Shown: in pieces, positions 13,013 through 23,300 of the stretch
How positions within the stretch are numbered: the first letter of the stretch is position 1
Layout: the number at the start of each line of letters is the position of its first letter
Source: a virus
Strand: one strand, 5' to 3'
Virus record (IMG/VR): IMGVR_UViG_3300045963_000407
Coordinates: 1-27,123 of that record
Length of the DNA stretch: 27,123 nt
Notes under the pieces: model-generated
Seen by the model: only the letters and a program-made list of their open reading frames with translations
The model's database searches: none
What the model was told of the DNA's origin: nothing
Made by a program: the position numbers and the translations under genes

Positions 13013-13318
13013 ATGACACTACCATCAGTTGAACACCTCTTCTGGCTCCGTCACGATCCAGAGCGCTTTGAGTGGGCGCGCAACGCACTCATCAGTGACT
13101 ACATCAAGAGCCTGCCAGAAGATCGCAGACACGCCGCCTATGCCATGCAGTGCAAGATCGACGTAGCCCGGATGAAGCTGAGCCCAGAAGAGTTCCTGGT
13201 CTGGATGCAGCGAGAGGCTGTTGAGCTGGGCGACAACCTGGCTGACCAGTTCTCCTTCATCAAGCACAAGATCGAAGATCTCAATGCCAGCGTGAAAGAG
13301 CTTGGATCAGGCGGATGA
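13013..13318 (+). CDS. Small helical protein, possibly DUF3135-like (101 aa)
   Basis: Six bases after spoVR and last in the operon. The sequence LPSVEHLFWLRHDPERFEWARNAL, with DYIKSLPEDRRHAAYAMQCKID and MKLSPEEFLVWM, resembles the compact helical pattern of DUF3135 proteins, in which a (L/M)Q.(K/R)ID motif follows an 'R.....L' helix. The match is from memory and tentative. The function is unknown. Its last 38 bases overlap the 3' end of the convergent desaturase gene. Confidence 0.6.
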   Translation: MTLPSVEHLFWLRHDPERFEWARNALISDYIKSLPEDRRHAAYAMQCKIDVARMKLSPEEFLVWMQREAVELGDNLADQFSFIKHKIEDLNASVKELGSGG

Positions 13319-14024
13319 AGAGGTAGCCGCCGTCGAAGGATCCAAAGCGTGGATCCTTGGGACGATCGTGATGATGTCCGTGAAACCACTCGCCGCCGGT
13401 GAACATCAGCAGCTCCATCAGCGGTAGATCTCGAGGTCCCTTCTTACCATGCGCAAAGACATGGTGAAAGGAGCTTGCCAGGTGCAGCCAACCGACCGGT
13501 ATTAGGTACCCAAAGATCAGCGCCATTGGCGATATCAGCCAGAAGAGCAGCGCCGTTGCAAGCACGACCAGCGTGTAGTATCGATGCATAAATCTATGCA
13601 GCGGGTCACGATAAAGACGTATCAGAACACGTCGATCAAAGATCGTTGGGTTGTTTCTCTTCCACAGCAGGTACCACAAACCTGAGTAGTGTGGGTCTTT
13701 CTCGGTGTCGTAGTAGCGATGGTGTGAGGCATGCATCGCCGCCCATTGCACCGTTGATCCATAGACACCGATCGTGCCAAGATAGGCAAGAATAAGGTGC
13801 CAATATCTTGGCACCCTGAAGGCGCGATGGCAGAAGAGGCGATGCATGCCAACAGTGACACCCATCAACACCAAGAACGAGTTTACGGCGGCTAGTACCA
13901 ACCACCAAGCGCTGATGGCGCCGACGCTGATGGAGTAACCCGCATATGCCATTGCCACCAAGCCGACATACGACATGATCGGTGTTAGCACCAGTTGGTG
14001 GGTGAAAATGCGCGAGAGCTTCAT
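13281..14024 (-). CDS. Membrane fatty-acid (acyl-CoA/acyl-lipid) desaturase
   Basis: A 247-residue integral membrane di-iron enzyme of the stearoyl-CoA/delta-9 desaturase family. The three histidine boxes are intact: H61RLFCH66 (HX4H), H98ASHH102 (HXXHH) and H215GHHH219 (HXXHH, in GEWFHGHHHD). An extra His181 lies in GWLHLASSFHHV, where family members carry a fourth ligand region. Four hydrophobic segments (about 12-30, 40-60, 75-93 and 152-185) fit the family. Such enzymes insert a cis double bond into acyl chains using O2 and electrons from a host donor. The ATG overlaps the upstream stop (ATGA), so it is translated with a gene series that starts at a tail adhesin. At under 250 residues it is a compact version. 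A likely effect is to change host membrane fluidity. Confidence 0.9.
   Translation of the reverse strand: MKLSRIFTHQLVLTPIMSYVGLVAMAYAGYSISVGAISAWWLVLAAVNSFLVLMGVTVGMHRLFCHRAFRVPRYWHLILAYLGTIGVYGSTVQWAAMHASHHRYYDTEKDPHYSGLWYLLWKRNNPTIFDRRVLIRLYRDPLHRFMHRYYTLVVLATALLFWLISPMALIFGYLIPVGWLHLASSFHHVFAHGKKGPRDLPLMELLMFTGGEWFHGHHHDRPKDPRFGSFDGGYLFIRLIQALSRWH
13336..13358. terminator. Perfect 9-bp hairpin at the convergent gene junction
   Basis: AAGGATCCA (13336-13344), loop AAGCG, TGGATCCTT (13350-13358). It starts 17 bases after the + strand operon stops and lies inside the 3' coding end of the convergent desaturase. There is no T-run on either strand, so any termination would be weak or Rho-assisted. 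It could also stabilise mRNA 3' ends. Confidence 0.3.
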
Positions 14025-14563
14025 TTCGGTCGGGTGCTTTGTGCAAAGTCCAATAGGAGAACTCGAAGCGACATGGCGGTAAGTACCACTCCTGGTCTAT
14101 CGACGCTGAAACACTGCTCTTCGTCGAAGAGCTTCTCTCCCACCTTGACCTGACCAAGACATACCAGTCCTCTGAATACGGACGGTAGCTCCATGGTCTC
14201 ACCTTCCTTGAGGTCAAACTGGGTGACCTTTGGAATGCGGTGTGAGTTCATGCCTTCAGTTCCAGGAATGCAGAGCCTTGTTGTTGGCTCAAGGTATCTG
14301 ATAGTAAAGGTACCTTTGAGCCCGATAGGATCGTGATCGCATGATAGGATGCCTGGCACTCGGTCTGGATGACGATCACCGTCAAGATAAAACTCGGCTC
14401 TACCCTTGGTGAAGTAGGTGACCGCCTCCGTCATCATCGTATCGCCTTTGACAGTCTGCCACGAGCCAGCAGGAAAGTCTCGAAAGGTAATGACCCAGCC
14501 AAAGGCACGCTTGAGACGGGTTCTATCCCGCCCTTCAGCATCGTGAAGGGTCTCGTAGATCAT
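14021..14563 (-). CDS. Hypothetical beta-rich protein (180 aa)
   Basis: The ATG overlaps the stop of the upstream gene (ATGA), and its own stop overlaps the desaturase ATG the same way. The sequence is rich in predicted strands (WVITFRDFPAGSW, AVTYFTKGRAEFYLDG, GTFTIRYLEPTTRL, VTQFDLKEGETMELP, GLVCLGQVKVGEKLF), suggesting a jelly-roll or cupin-like fold, but no metal-binding cupin signature can be pointed to. Tight coupling between a phage adhesin series and a desaturase hints at a shared transcript rather than a shared function. No family is recognised. Confidence 0.65.
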   Translation of the reverse strand: MIYETLHDAEGRDRTRLKRAFGWVITFRDFPAGSWQTVKGDTMMTEAVTYFTKGRAEFYLDGDRHPDRVPGILSCDHDPIGLKGTFTIRYLEPTTRLCIPGTEGMNSHRIPKVTQFDLKEGETMELPSVFRGLVCLGQVKVGEKLFDEEQCFSVDRPGVVLTAMSLRVLLLDFAQSTRPK

Positions 14564-14922
14564 ACGCTACTTTCTTTGATCTCCTCGAGGACCTGATAGA
14601 CGATTGCTCTGAGGTATTCCTCGTTCATGTCACCGGCAATGTTGGAGCCCTCAGTTGGAAACACGTGCTCTGGTTCTGCATCTACCATGGCAAACGTACC
14701 GCTACCCGTTTCACCGACGGTAATAGTTCTTGTGGCTGGTGTCTTAGCGCGAAGCCAGGTAGATGTCGGTGCATGAAGGTTGACCCACTCCGCAAGGTCC
14801 TTCCTAGCGGGCGGCTGATGCAGGTTGAGCGACAGCGCCTGTCCCTCATGAGTGTAAGCAACAACCATTGTTGCCTGATCTTCGTCAATGCTCTCAATCT
14901 TCCATGTATAGTCGTATGCCAT
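14560..14922 (-). CDS. Small hypothetical protein downstream of tail adhesins (120 aa)
   Basis: It starts 21 bases after the first glycine-rich adhesin gene ends. The N-terminus (DYTWKIESIDEDQATMVVAY) is a strand pair resembling small phage proteins that follow tail-fibre genes. The C-terminus is a helix (EEYLRAIVYQVLEEIKES). In many phages this position holds a fibre-assembly chaperone or a small baseplate/fibre adaptor. That is inferred from position only; there is no recognised chaperone motif. The stop overlaps the next ATG (ATGA). Confidence 0.6.
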   Translation of the reverse strand: MAYDYTWKIESIDEDQATMVVAYTHEGQALSLNLHQPPARKDLAEWVNLHAPTSTWLRAKTPATRTITVGETGSGTFAMVDAEPEHVFPTEGSNIAGDMNEEYLRAIVYQVLEEIKESSV

Positions 14923-14943
14923 GATGTTTCTCAGGTATGTTGA

Positions 14944-15984
14944 TTAGCCAAGTGTGCCAAGACGGGTGCCAGTGACCACCCATGTGATGTTGGAGTTGCC
15001 AGAGGTTGCTGCTCCAGCAGCGCCGCCAGCAGCGCCGTTGACAAAGCCAAGGTTGTAGAAAGCAGCTGATGAGGTAGCTGGTGCGCCACCCGTTGCACCA
15101 CCGGAGCCAAGGGCTCCACCCGTGCCACCCGCACCGCCTGCACAGATGCCGGTTGCGTTACTGGCAAAGCCACCGGCACCCACAGCTGCCAGAGTTCCAG
15201 TCGTACCCGTACCGGCTGCGAGATTCTGGCCGGTCGTGCCGCCCGCACCTGTAGATCCAGCACCGCCCGTTGAGACGCCGATACCACCGCGACCACCGCC
15301 ACCGCCACCGCCAGGTGCCGTGTAGTAATCGGTGCTGATCGTCTTGCCAGTGCCTGAGCTGTAGGTGTAAGACCGCTTCTCTGCGCCACCGCCACCGCCA
15401 CCGCCACCGCCACCGGCTACGGTGCCATTGTTGGTGATGCTGATGGCAAACTGAGCTCGTAGGCCAGCGCCGCCTGCAGAGCCGGCAACAGCGGCAACGA
15501 AGGAGTTAGCGACGATGTTGGGTACCTGAGCTCCAGCACCGCCTGCACCGCCTGCACCAACGATGAGACCGTTGTTGACCAGCGTCAGCGTTGAGCCAGT
15601 TGGAATGGAGCCGGTATCAAAGCCGTAGCCCGCGGTAGTTGTCCCATAGAGGTAGATGCCGCTGTTGACGGTGACTGTAGCGTTGAGCGCCGAGGTGCCG
15701 TTCCAGCCCGCCGCTATCGCGGCGGTACGCAGGTTGTAGTTTGCCGTATTGCTGGAGATGGTTGCCGTAAAGGTGAAGGTCTTTGAGGTACCGCGAAACA
15801 TGCCCATCCGAATGGTGCTGCTCGTTGAGATCGGCGTTCCATCGGTAGCAGAGGTTGCCGTGGTTGATGGCACATAACCGGTGGCACCACCACGATAATA
15901 CTCTGATAGCGAGATGGGATTTACACCACCCGTAAACTCGGTTTGAATATCTGATAGCTTGAGAGCTGTGATTGGGACGGTCAT
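14944..15984 (-). CDS. Glycine-rich tail adhesin, short paralogue (346 aa)
   Basis: The N-terminal module of about 65 residues (ALKLSDIQTEFTGG, SLSEYYRGG, TIRMGMFRGTSK) is a recurrent phage virion-attachment module. It is followed by a beta region (TVNSGIYLYG) and, from about residue 140 to 320, glycine-rich runs (GAGGAGGAG, an 11-Gly tract, GGGGGGRGG, GAGGTGGALGSGGATGG). These resemble the polyglycine-II bundles of T-even gp38-type receptor-binding adhesins. It ends at ITWVVTGTRLG plus three residues. The neighbouring 450-aa paralogue has the same module order but continues past this point, so this copy lacks the extra C-terminal domain. Receptor recognition through variable loops at the glycine bundle tip is likely, by analogy. 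Confidence 0.75.
   Translation of the reverse strand: MTVPITALKLSDIQTEFTGGVNPISLSEYYRGGATGYVPSTTATSATDGTPISTSSTIRMGMFRGTSKTFTFTATISSNTANYNLRTAAIAAGWNGTSALNATVTVNSGIYLYGTTTAGYGFDTGSIPTGSTLTLVNNGLIVGAGGAGGAGAQVPNIVANSFVAAVAGSAGGAGLRAQFAISITNNGTVAGGGGGGGGGGAEKRSYTYSSGTGKTISTDYYTAPGGGGGGGRGGIGVSTGGAGSTGAGGTTGQNLAAGTGTTGTLAAVGAGGFASNATGICAGGAGGTGGALGSGGATGGAPATSSAAFYNLGFVNGAAGGAAGAATSGNSNITWVVTGTRLGTLG
15385..15414 (-). repeat. Hexanucleotide tandem repeat (GCCACC)5 within adhesin
   Basis: Five perfect copies of GCCACC on the + strand encode Gly-Gly pairs of the 11-glycine tract in the 346-aa adhesin. A related but imperfect tract lies near 15292-15314. Copy-number change by replication slippage would add or remove two glycines without breaking the frame. 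Confidence 0.8.
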
Positions 15985-16008
15985 TGAACTTGCTCCATTG
16001 CTGGCAGG

Positions 16009-17361
16009 TTAGGTACGGATTGCGTTGAGCACGACGGTGCCAGAGTTAACTACTGGGGAACCCGTGGCACTAGTAGAAAACTCGAACAGTATCGTGCTGG
16101 TGGTATTACCGACGCCGGATGTTTGAGGACGAAGGTTTTGCCACAACAAGGTTGACGAGATCTGTAGCCAGGTACCCATACCTGGGTTTGATGTTGGTGT
16201 GGTACCAGACTGAAGGGTAGCCCGCACCCAATGTGAGTTGCCGATGGTGAAGTTCTTCTGGGCATACCAGCACCAGGTCTTGGCAGTGATAGTCGCGCCG
16301 GTGTGAGAACCTGTTTGGTAGAACACCGTACCATCTGTCAAGATTGAAATCTGTGCCTGCGATTGTGACGCTGATGAGGTGCTGACCAGAGTGTCGTTGA
16401 CGTTGCCGCCCAGATTTACCAGGTAGTTGCCGTTGTCAGCCGTGCCGAGGCGCGTGCCCGTTACTGCCCAGGTAATGTTAGAGCTACCGGTGTATGCAGC
16501 TCCGGCTTTACCGCTAGAACCGCCGGCGCTGGTAGATGCAGTTCCACCGATACCACCGGGGTGACCCCAATATCCACCGCCACCACCACCACCTCCACCA
16601 GTGGTGCTACCGCTGCCACCATCGTTACCATATCTGAGAGTGCTTCCGAGAGCATTACCGCCAGCCCCGGCGCCGGTGGCATTTGTGAGACCCTGCGATC
16701 CTGCTCCAGTAGTGGTATTGCCGCCACCACCATCACCACCATCACCGCTGCTGCCGTTGCTACCACCGCCTCTACCACCACCAGAACCACCACCACCACC
16801 ACCACCAGCAATGATGCCGTTGTTGGTGATGGTAATCGGGGTTTGTGCAGCTAGACCGATATAGCCTGTGCCTCCTGGGTTTCCTGCTGATACCGCAGAC
16901 ACGCCGCCCGCACCAAATCCTGGTTGTCCAGAGATGGTGCCGTTGTTGATGAGGGTGATGGTTGAGCCACTAGCCCAACCTGTTCCCGTATCCATTGCAG
17001 TATAGTACGAAAGCGTCGTGGTATTGAAACCTGACCCATAAACGACGACGCCGGAGTTGACCGTGACCGTGACGTTGGCGACGCCTGATGGGCTGCCTGC
17101 GGCGGTGAAGATGTTGTAGTTGGCGGTGTTAGCTGCAATAGTCAAGTTGACAGTGGTAGCCTTTGAGACGCCCCGGAACATGCCCATTCGAATGGTAGTG
17201 CCACCGGTTGGGGTGATAGCCGTGCCATCAGTAGCGGAGGTAGTAGTGCCTGATGGCACGTAGGTACCGCCCCGATAGTACTCAGACAGAGAGGTGGGTA
17301 CTACCCCACCGAACTCTGTCTGGATATCAGTCAGCTTGAGGCTGGTGGTCGGCGTCGTCAT
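16009..17361 (-). CDS. Glycine-rich tail adhesin with C-terminal extension (450 aa)
   Basis: A paralogue of the 346-aa protein 24 bases downstream: the N-terminal module SLKLTDIQTEFGGVVPTSLS, then EYYRGG and TIRMGMFRGVSK, is nearly the same. A beta region with FNTTTLSYYTAMDTGTGW follows, then a glycine-rich bundle (about residues 175-300: GGGGGGGSGGGRGGGS, GGGGGGGGGYWGHPGG) and the shared junction ITWAVTGTRLG. Unlike its neighbour it continues for about 135 residues into a Ser/Thr-rich beta domain (QISILTDGTVFYQTG, TWCWYAQKNF, STILFEFSTSATG), which may be the receptor-contacting or tip-capping part. It lies directly after the giant fibre gene, as adhesins do in T-even phages. Confidence 0.78.
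   Translation of the reverse strand: MTTPTTSLKLTDIQTEFGGVVPTSLSEYYRGGTYVPSGTTTSATDGTAITPTGGTTIRMGMFRGVSKATTVNLTIAANTANYNIFTAAGSPSGVANVTVTVNSGVVVYGSGFNTTTLSYYTAMDTGTGWASGSTITLINNGTISGQPGFGAGGVSAVSAGNPGGTGYIGLAAQTPITITNNGIIAGGGGGGGSGGGRGGGSNGSSGDGGDGGGGNTTTGAGSQGLTNATGAGAGGNALGSTLRYGNDGGSGSTTGGGGGGGGGYWGHPGGIGGTASTSAGGSSGKAGAAYTGSSNITWAVTGTRLGTADNGNYLVNLGGNVNDTLVSTSSASQSQAQISILTDGTVFYQTGSHTGATITAKTWCWYAQKNFTIGNSHWVRATLQSGTTPTSNPGMGTWLQISSTLLWQNLRPQTSGVGNTTSTILFEFSTSATGSPVVNSGTVVLNAIRT
16786..16806 (-). repeat. Trinucleotide tandem repeat (ACC)7 within adhesin
   Basis: Seven perfect ACC units on the + strand encode a run of glycines (GGT codons on the - strand) in the 450-aa adhesin. A shorter CCACCACCACC-type run lies near 16577. 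Slippage would change the glycine count by whole residues. Confidence 0.8.
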
Positions 17362-17377
17362 CGAGTGCTCTTAGCGG

Positions 17378-20300
17378 TTATTTGCCTTCCAGCGCTTCCA
17401 GACGAGCCATCAGCACCTTGTTCTGGGCAGAGAGTTCCTTGACGGCTTCGATGAGCAGACCGACCATGTTGCCATAGGCGACCGTCTTCATACCTTCTGT
17501 GTTGGTGCTGACGACTTCTGGCAGAACCTCCTCAACCTCTTGAGCGATGACACCGGCGTGACGCTTCTTGGTATCCTCGGTGTCGGTGCGGGTAAAGGTG
17601 ACACCACGGATGGCTTCCACCTTTGCCAGCGCATCAGGGATGGTCTCGACGTTGTCCTTGATGCGTGCATCAGAGAAGGCGGTAACGTCACCTCGGAAGG
17701 TAACAGCACCTGCAGTGGTCAGCTCCATCCGGTAGGTGTTGAGACCATCAGACCATCCGCCGATACGGAAGACGTTGTCTGTATCCATGCCCATGTTAAT
17801 GGCATAGACGCCTGAACGGTGGAAGCCCATCACGGCGCTACCGGTGCCGGCGCTGTTGTAGACGTTCAGGTAGCCGCTGTTGGCGTTGTTGCCAACGGTG
17901 CCGAAGGAGTTGAGGTACTGAATGCCTGACCAGGTGTAAGAACCACCGACGGCGCTGGAGATGCTGGAAGCATTACCTGCCGTCAGGGAGCCGGCGGTGC
18001 CGGTAAGACCAGAGCCCGAGCCGCTGAAGGTGGTAGCGCTGAGGGTACCGGTGCTGGACTGGATGGTAACTGCATTGCAAGAGAAGTTTGCAGACGTACC
18101 ACCCGTGGTGTTCCAGACAACCGGATATGCCGTGGTGTCGGTGCGAGCAGCATTCGACGTGACGGTTGCGGCATTACCCGTGATGCTGCCAGTCAGGGTA
18201 CCAGTGAAGTTGCCATTGACCTGACCAGTACCAAAGTTGAAGTTGGTACCGTCAAAGTAGAGATACGCTGACGTGTTGTCACCAAAGTACACCGTACCAG
18301 TGGATGCTGAACGACGGGTGATGAGGTCACCGGCTTGACCCGAGCCTGATGCTGCCTGGTTGAAGGAAGCAACGATCCTATCACGAGAAATGATCTGACC
18401 GTCAGCACGTACCTGGAAGTTGGTGACGGCGTTGGTAGTGCCCTGGAAGTACCAGTTGCTGGAGCCGGTTGGGTTGTCGATCTTGGCAAGGTAAGCGCCG
18501 GTGCCGTCAGCGTATGATGCACCGATCTTGTAGGCGGTGATCATCGAGCCACCGGCGGTGGTGCCAACGGTGATCTGCGATGTCGTCGATGTGCCACGAC
18601 CGGTAACGGTGGCAAACGTCTCGCTTGCTGCCAGACCGGTAATGCTGATAGATGCCGTGCCAGTCAGCGCCGTCGTCAATGCCGCAACCGATGCCTTACG
18701 TAGGTAGTTGTCACTGCCGTTGGTGACCATTACCTGGCTGATAGTCGGGTTCTCGCTGTTGCTAGATGACTGGTTGAAGTACCGAGCAAAGATGTCACCG
18801 TTGCTATCGCGAACTGCGGCGGTGCTTGCCGTGTTTGCCTGGCTTGGAACAAAGCCACCCACCTGAGCTGCCGAGCCCGAGATGCTGATGCCCCAGGTAC
18901 CCGAAGCGCCGGTGCCGCTCAGCGTCGGAGCATACGAGTTGTAGTTGCTGGAGTGCAGGATGTTGCTGAAGGAGCCCCAGGTGGTGTCGATACCTGCCCG
19001 GATCTGCAGCGTCGGCGCAGCGGTGCTGTTGGCAGCCGCCGGCGAGAAGAGCAGCTGGTAGGACGGGTCACCGGTAGATGCCGTCGTGCCAAGCCAGTTG
19101 GCGTAGGTGATGAGACCGGAGTAGGAACCTGCGGTACCAAACAGCGAGGCGCTCTTGAACTCACTGAAGAGACCATACGAGTAGGTATTTGGTGCCAGGC
19201 TGACCGTGCGCGAGCCTGAAGAACCACGAGGATCTACTGGCGTCAGGTATGTGGTAGCATCTGTCTGACGCAGCACGTTTGCGGACGACGCCGCAGTTGC
19301 ACTGCCAGCACTACCCGTGATGTTCATCGTGTAGGTGCCACCGTTGACCGTGCTGTTAGGCAGCGTGCCGCTGGTGATGTTGCTGGCGTTCAGGCTGGTC
19401 AGTGCAGCGCCGCTGCCGCTATGCGTGCCGCTGATGGTTCCTGTAGAGGTGATGCTACCGACCGAGGTGATGGCACCGGAGATGGACATCGAACCTGTGA
19501 AGGCGTGAGCACCTGCAACGTAGTTGAGGGAGCCGGTATCGGTCGTGCCGGTAGTTGAAGAGTTGCCAATGTAGCCCTGGCGGTTGCCGTTGCCAGCGTA
19601 GAACTCAAAGTAGCCTGCGTTAGTGGAGGTACCGTTATGAGCGGTCACGTAGCCGGTGCTGGCAGTCGTCGACTTGACAAACAAGGTGCCCGTGATGTTG
19701 GTTGAACCATCGCTGGCAATGGTCAATGCATTGCGGAAGACGCTGTTGTCAGACGATGCCTGGTAGAACTCGTAGGTACCTGGTGTCGTTGTCGCCGAGC
19801 CAAAGGAGAGCATACGAGCGGTGCCAGAGACGTAGCTGTCCATCTTGAAGGCAGGACCGGTTGCCGAAGCAATCGATGAAGGACCCGGAATGGAGATGCC
19901 ACCGGCAACGTTGAGCTTCTCGGTCGTGGTTGCAGTGTTGATGCCAATGTTACCAGCGGTGCTGATAGTCATCGCATTGGTACCGCCTGCGGTACCAGCC
20001 GAGAAGTTGTAGTTGCTGGCAGTTACCTGCAGCGGCTGATAGGCAACCAGCGTGTCGTTGTAGGCATTGATAAAGGCGGAGGTCGAGTTGACATAGAAGT
20101 CAGCACGGTAGCCAACACCCGCCTGCGCCTGCGTCCGGATGCCATTGAGTACGTTCAGCTGTAGCGTGTTGGTGGTGGTGCCAATCAGGACCTTGCCAGA
20201 GCTGTCGATACGCATGCGCTCCGTTGCACTGGTAATGAACCTCATCGGCACAGCTGCCGTCGTGTACACGAATGAACCCGTAGTGTCCGCGCCGATTTGG

Positions 20301-23300
20301 ATATCAGCAGTCGAGTTCTGAACGATGAAGTTGGCTTGAGCGGTGGAAGACGTAGTCACTCGGGCTGTAACGGCGGCACTGGAGATGACATCCAGCTTGT
20401 AGGTAGGTGTTCCACCAATGCCAACGTTGCCGCTTGTGTCAATCCGCATCCGCTCGGCACCAACCGTCGTGAAGACAAGCGGATATGCTGATTGGTTACC
20501 AATGAAGGAGGTGCTGGCTGGTGCACCCCATGCATTAGAAGATGCGCTGCTGTTAGTACCAAAGGCGGTCGATACCGTGTTGGAGGAAGCCTCGATCGAC
20601 ACATCGGCTGAGGTCTTGTAAGCAACGATGACGCCGGTGCCGGTTGAAGCAAGGCTACCAACAACCAGTCGAGCACCCGCTGTCGACATGCTGGTGTTGC
20701 CAGCGCTGTCGATGCGCATGCGCTCAAGCGTGGCGCCACCGTCGGTGGTGTCAGTCGTCAAGAACGTCATGTACGACGGCGTCTTCAGGCCCGCCTGTGG
20801 ACCATCAGAGTAGACAGAAATGGCGGCGGCATTCTGTGGGGAGCCCGAGGTAGGCTGCGAGAACTGCCAGACGATCTGACCGGCAAGTGTGCTGCCGGTG
20901 CGGGCGGTATTGGCAGCGTGACTGTTGATGAGATAGAGGGCGCCACCGGACTGGTTGGCGGTGCCGCTGTCGGTCTTGTTGATGCTGAGGATTGGGTTGC
21001 TAGCGGTAGAGCTGCTGATGGAAGCGTTGCCACGAACATCCAACTTGGCACCTGCGGTCTGACCACCAAGAACCAGGTTGCCTTGGCTGTCAAGACGGCT
21101 GAAGTAGTTGGTGACGGCGGTAGAACCTCCTGGGGTCAATGAAGCCGTCAGGAGACCCGAGTAGAGGAAGCCGCCGATGCCGATGGTCAGCGCCGATGCC
21201 GTCAGGACATCGATGACCAGGTAGGTCGTAGAACCGGCAACGTTGGTGACGATGCGCGGATTGCTGAGAACCAGCGTGTTGAGGTAGGCGTTCTCAGAGA
21301 TGATGTTGACGGTAGCGTAGCCAAACTGCTGCGCCGTTACCGAGATCGCCATCCGGTGGACGATGTTGGAACCGACCGCCTGTACATAGACGATACCGTT
21401 CAGTTCACTGGTACCGCCGGCGATCTGGATGGTGGTGATTGAGGAGGTCGAGAGCGAGGTGCCATTGGAGAAGAGGGCGCCACCTGAGGTAGAGAGCGAG
21501 CCGGTGACGGTAGCACCGGCTGTAGAGAGACGCAGCCGCTCGCCGGCGCTGGTCGTGAAGACGAGCGGGAAGCCTTGTGCCGTACCGAAGTATGCCATCT
21601 GCGGTGGAGCGCCGTAGGCATTGGTTGAAGCGGTGTTGTTGAAGCCCATCGCTACCGAGGCGACGCTGGTGACGTTGACGGCGTGGCTGATGTCAATGGC
21701 ACCTGCCTTGGTGCTGCTGATGTTGTCACCGGTGTTGAGGACGCCGGTAACCGTAAGTGAGGTCAGCGTACCGACGGACGTCAGCGATGAAGCAACGACG
21801 TTGGAAGCCAGTGTCGTGCCCGTCAGCGTGCCTGCGGCTGCAGACCCAGCGGTAACCGTTGTCCAGGTAGGTGTAGCGCCGGCACCAGCGGAAGTCAGCA
21901 CCTGACCGGAAGTGCCAGCAGATCCTTGCACCTGCAGCGGTGATGTAGTACCCGCCAGGTTGATGGTACCCGTCTGAGTGGTGGTACCTGTGACTGCTAG
22001 CGAGGAGCTTGCCAGCGAGGCAATAGTGGTAATGCCAGTTGCGCGGTTGATGGTAAGTGGAACACTGAGGAAAGTGCCTGTGTCATCGTAGCGGTTGATG
22101 GCAAGGTTAGAGCCAGCGCTTGAACCAGATTCAGCGGTGTTGTCCTTGGCGATGACCCAACGGTTCAGGTTGCCCGTCTTGAGACTGATGAGAGCAAAGT
22201 TGCCAGAGGTGGCGGTGTTGACGGTGAAGTTGGCATCGCCAGAAGCCGGGCTGACAGACAGGGCACCCGTGACTGTACCACCGGTCAGCGGCAGGTTGCC
22301 AGAGGCAGTACCCGTGACGTTGACGGTAATCGTTGAGGGCAGCGACAGGGTGACAGCACCGGTAGAAGCCGAAGCCGTGATCTGGTTGGCGGTACCAGTG
22401 ACCGACAGAACGCCGGTGTTGCTGATGACGTTGCTGGCGATGGAGATGCCGGAGCCGCCGGTGTAGGCACCAGCACCCGAGAACTGGGTGAAGGAAACGG
22501 CGTCGGTACCAGGCTGGACGTAGTTGTAGGCAAGACCGGTAACGGGCGAGGTGCCCGTGCCCGTACCGATAGAGGTCTGCACCCATTGGGTACCAGCCAG
22601 CGTGCCGTTGACGACGTAGGTCAGGTCACCCGCCTCGATCTCAGTGGTTGGTGTGCCGTCAAAGTCAGAAGCCCGTGTCAGCACCCAAGCGGCGCCAGCA
22701 GAACCCAGGTTGGTGACGACGTAGATACCGTTCTGAATGCCAGACGCCTGGTCCTTGACAAGAACCCGGTTGCCGGTAGCCAGTGAGGCATAGCCGCCGA
22801 CGGTACCAAGGGCGCCATTGGCGGTAGCCGTCAGAGTAGCGCCAACACCAGAGGTACCGTTGCTGTAGGTCGCGGTCAGAGCCGCCGTGGTGGCGGTGTG
22901 GCACGCGGTGTGAACCAGCACGCCAGTGGCGACGTTGTCAACGTACTGCTTGGTAGCAGCGTGCAGCGCGGAGGTCGGGTCGGTTGACAGCGTCAGGAAA
23001 CCTAACATCGTGTCACCTGCCTTGTTGACAGGTGTGTAGCCGAGGGTTGTCGTGAGGTCAGACGACGTGACAGGGGTGGTGGCGGTGACCAGACCCTTGC
23101 CATTCGTTGTCAGCTTGGAGAAGGATGCAGTAACTGGAGAGGCATTGACAGTTGCCAGGGTCAGTGCCAGGCTGGCACCAGAGGTGGTACCAGAGACATC
23201 ACCCGTTACTGCCAGGTTAGCACCTGCTGTAGCCAGACCCTTGGCGTTGATGGTGACTGCCGAGAAGGTACCGACGTTGGAGTTGACGGTAGCCAGAGTG

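Noticed and set aside
16561-16864. Proline-rich + strand frames opposite the glycine-rich adhesin
   Set aside because: Gly codons read in reverse give Pro/Thr runs; this is a composition artefact.
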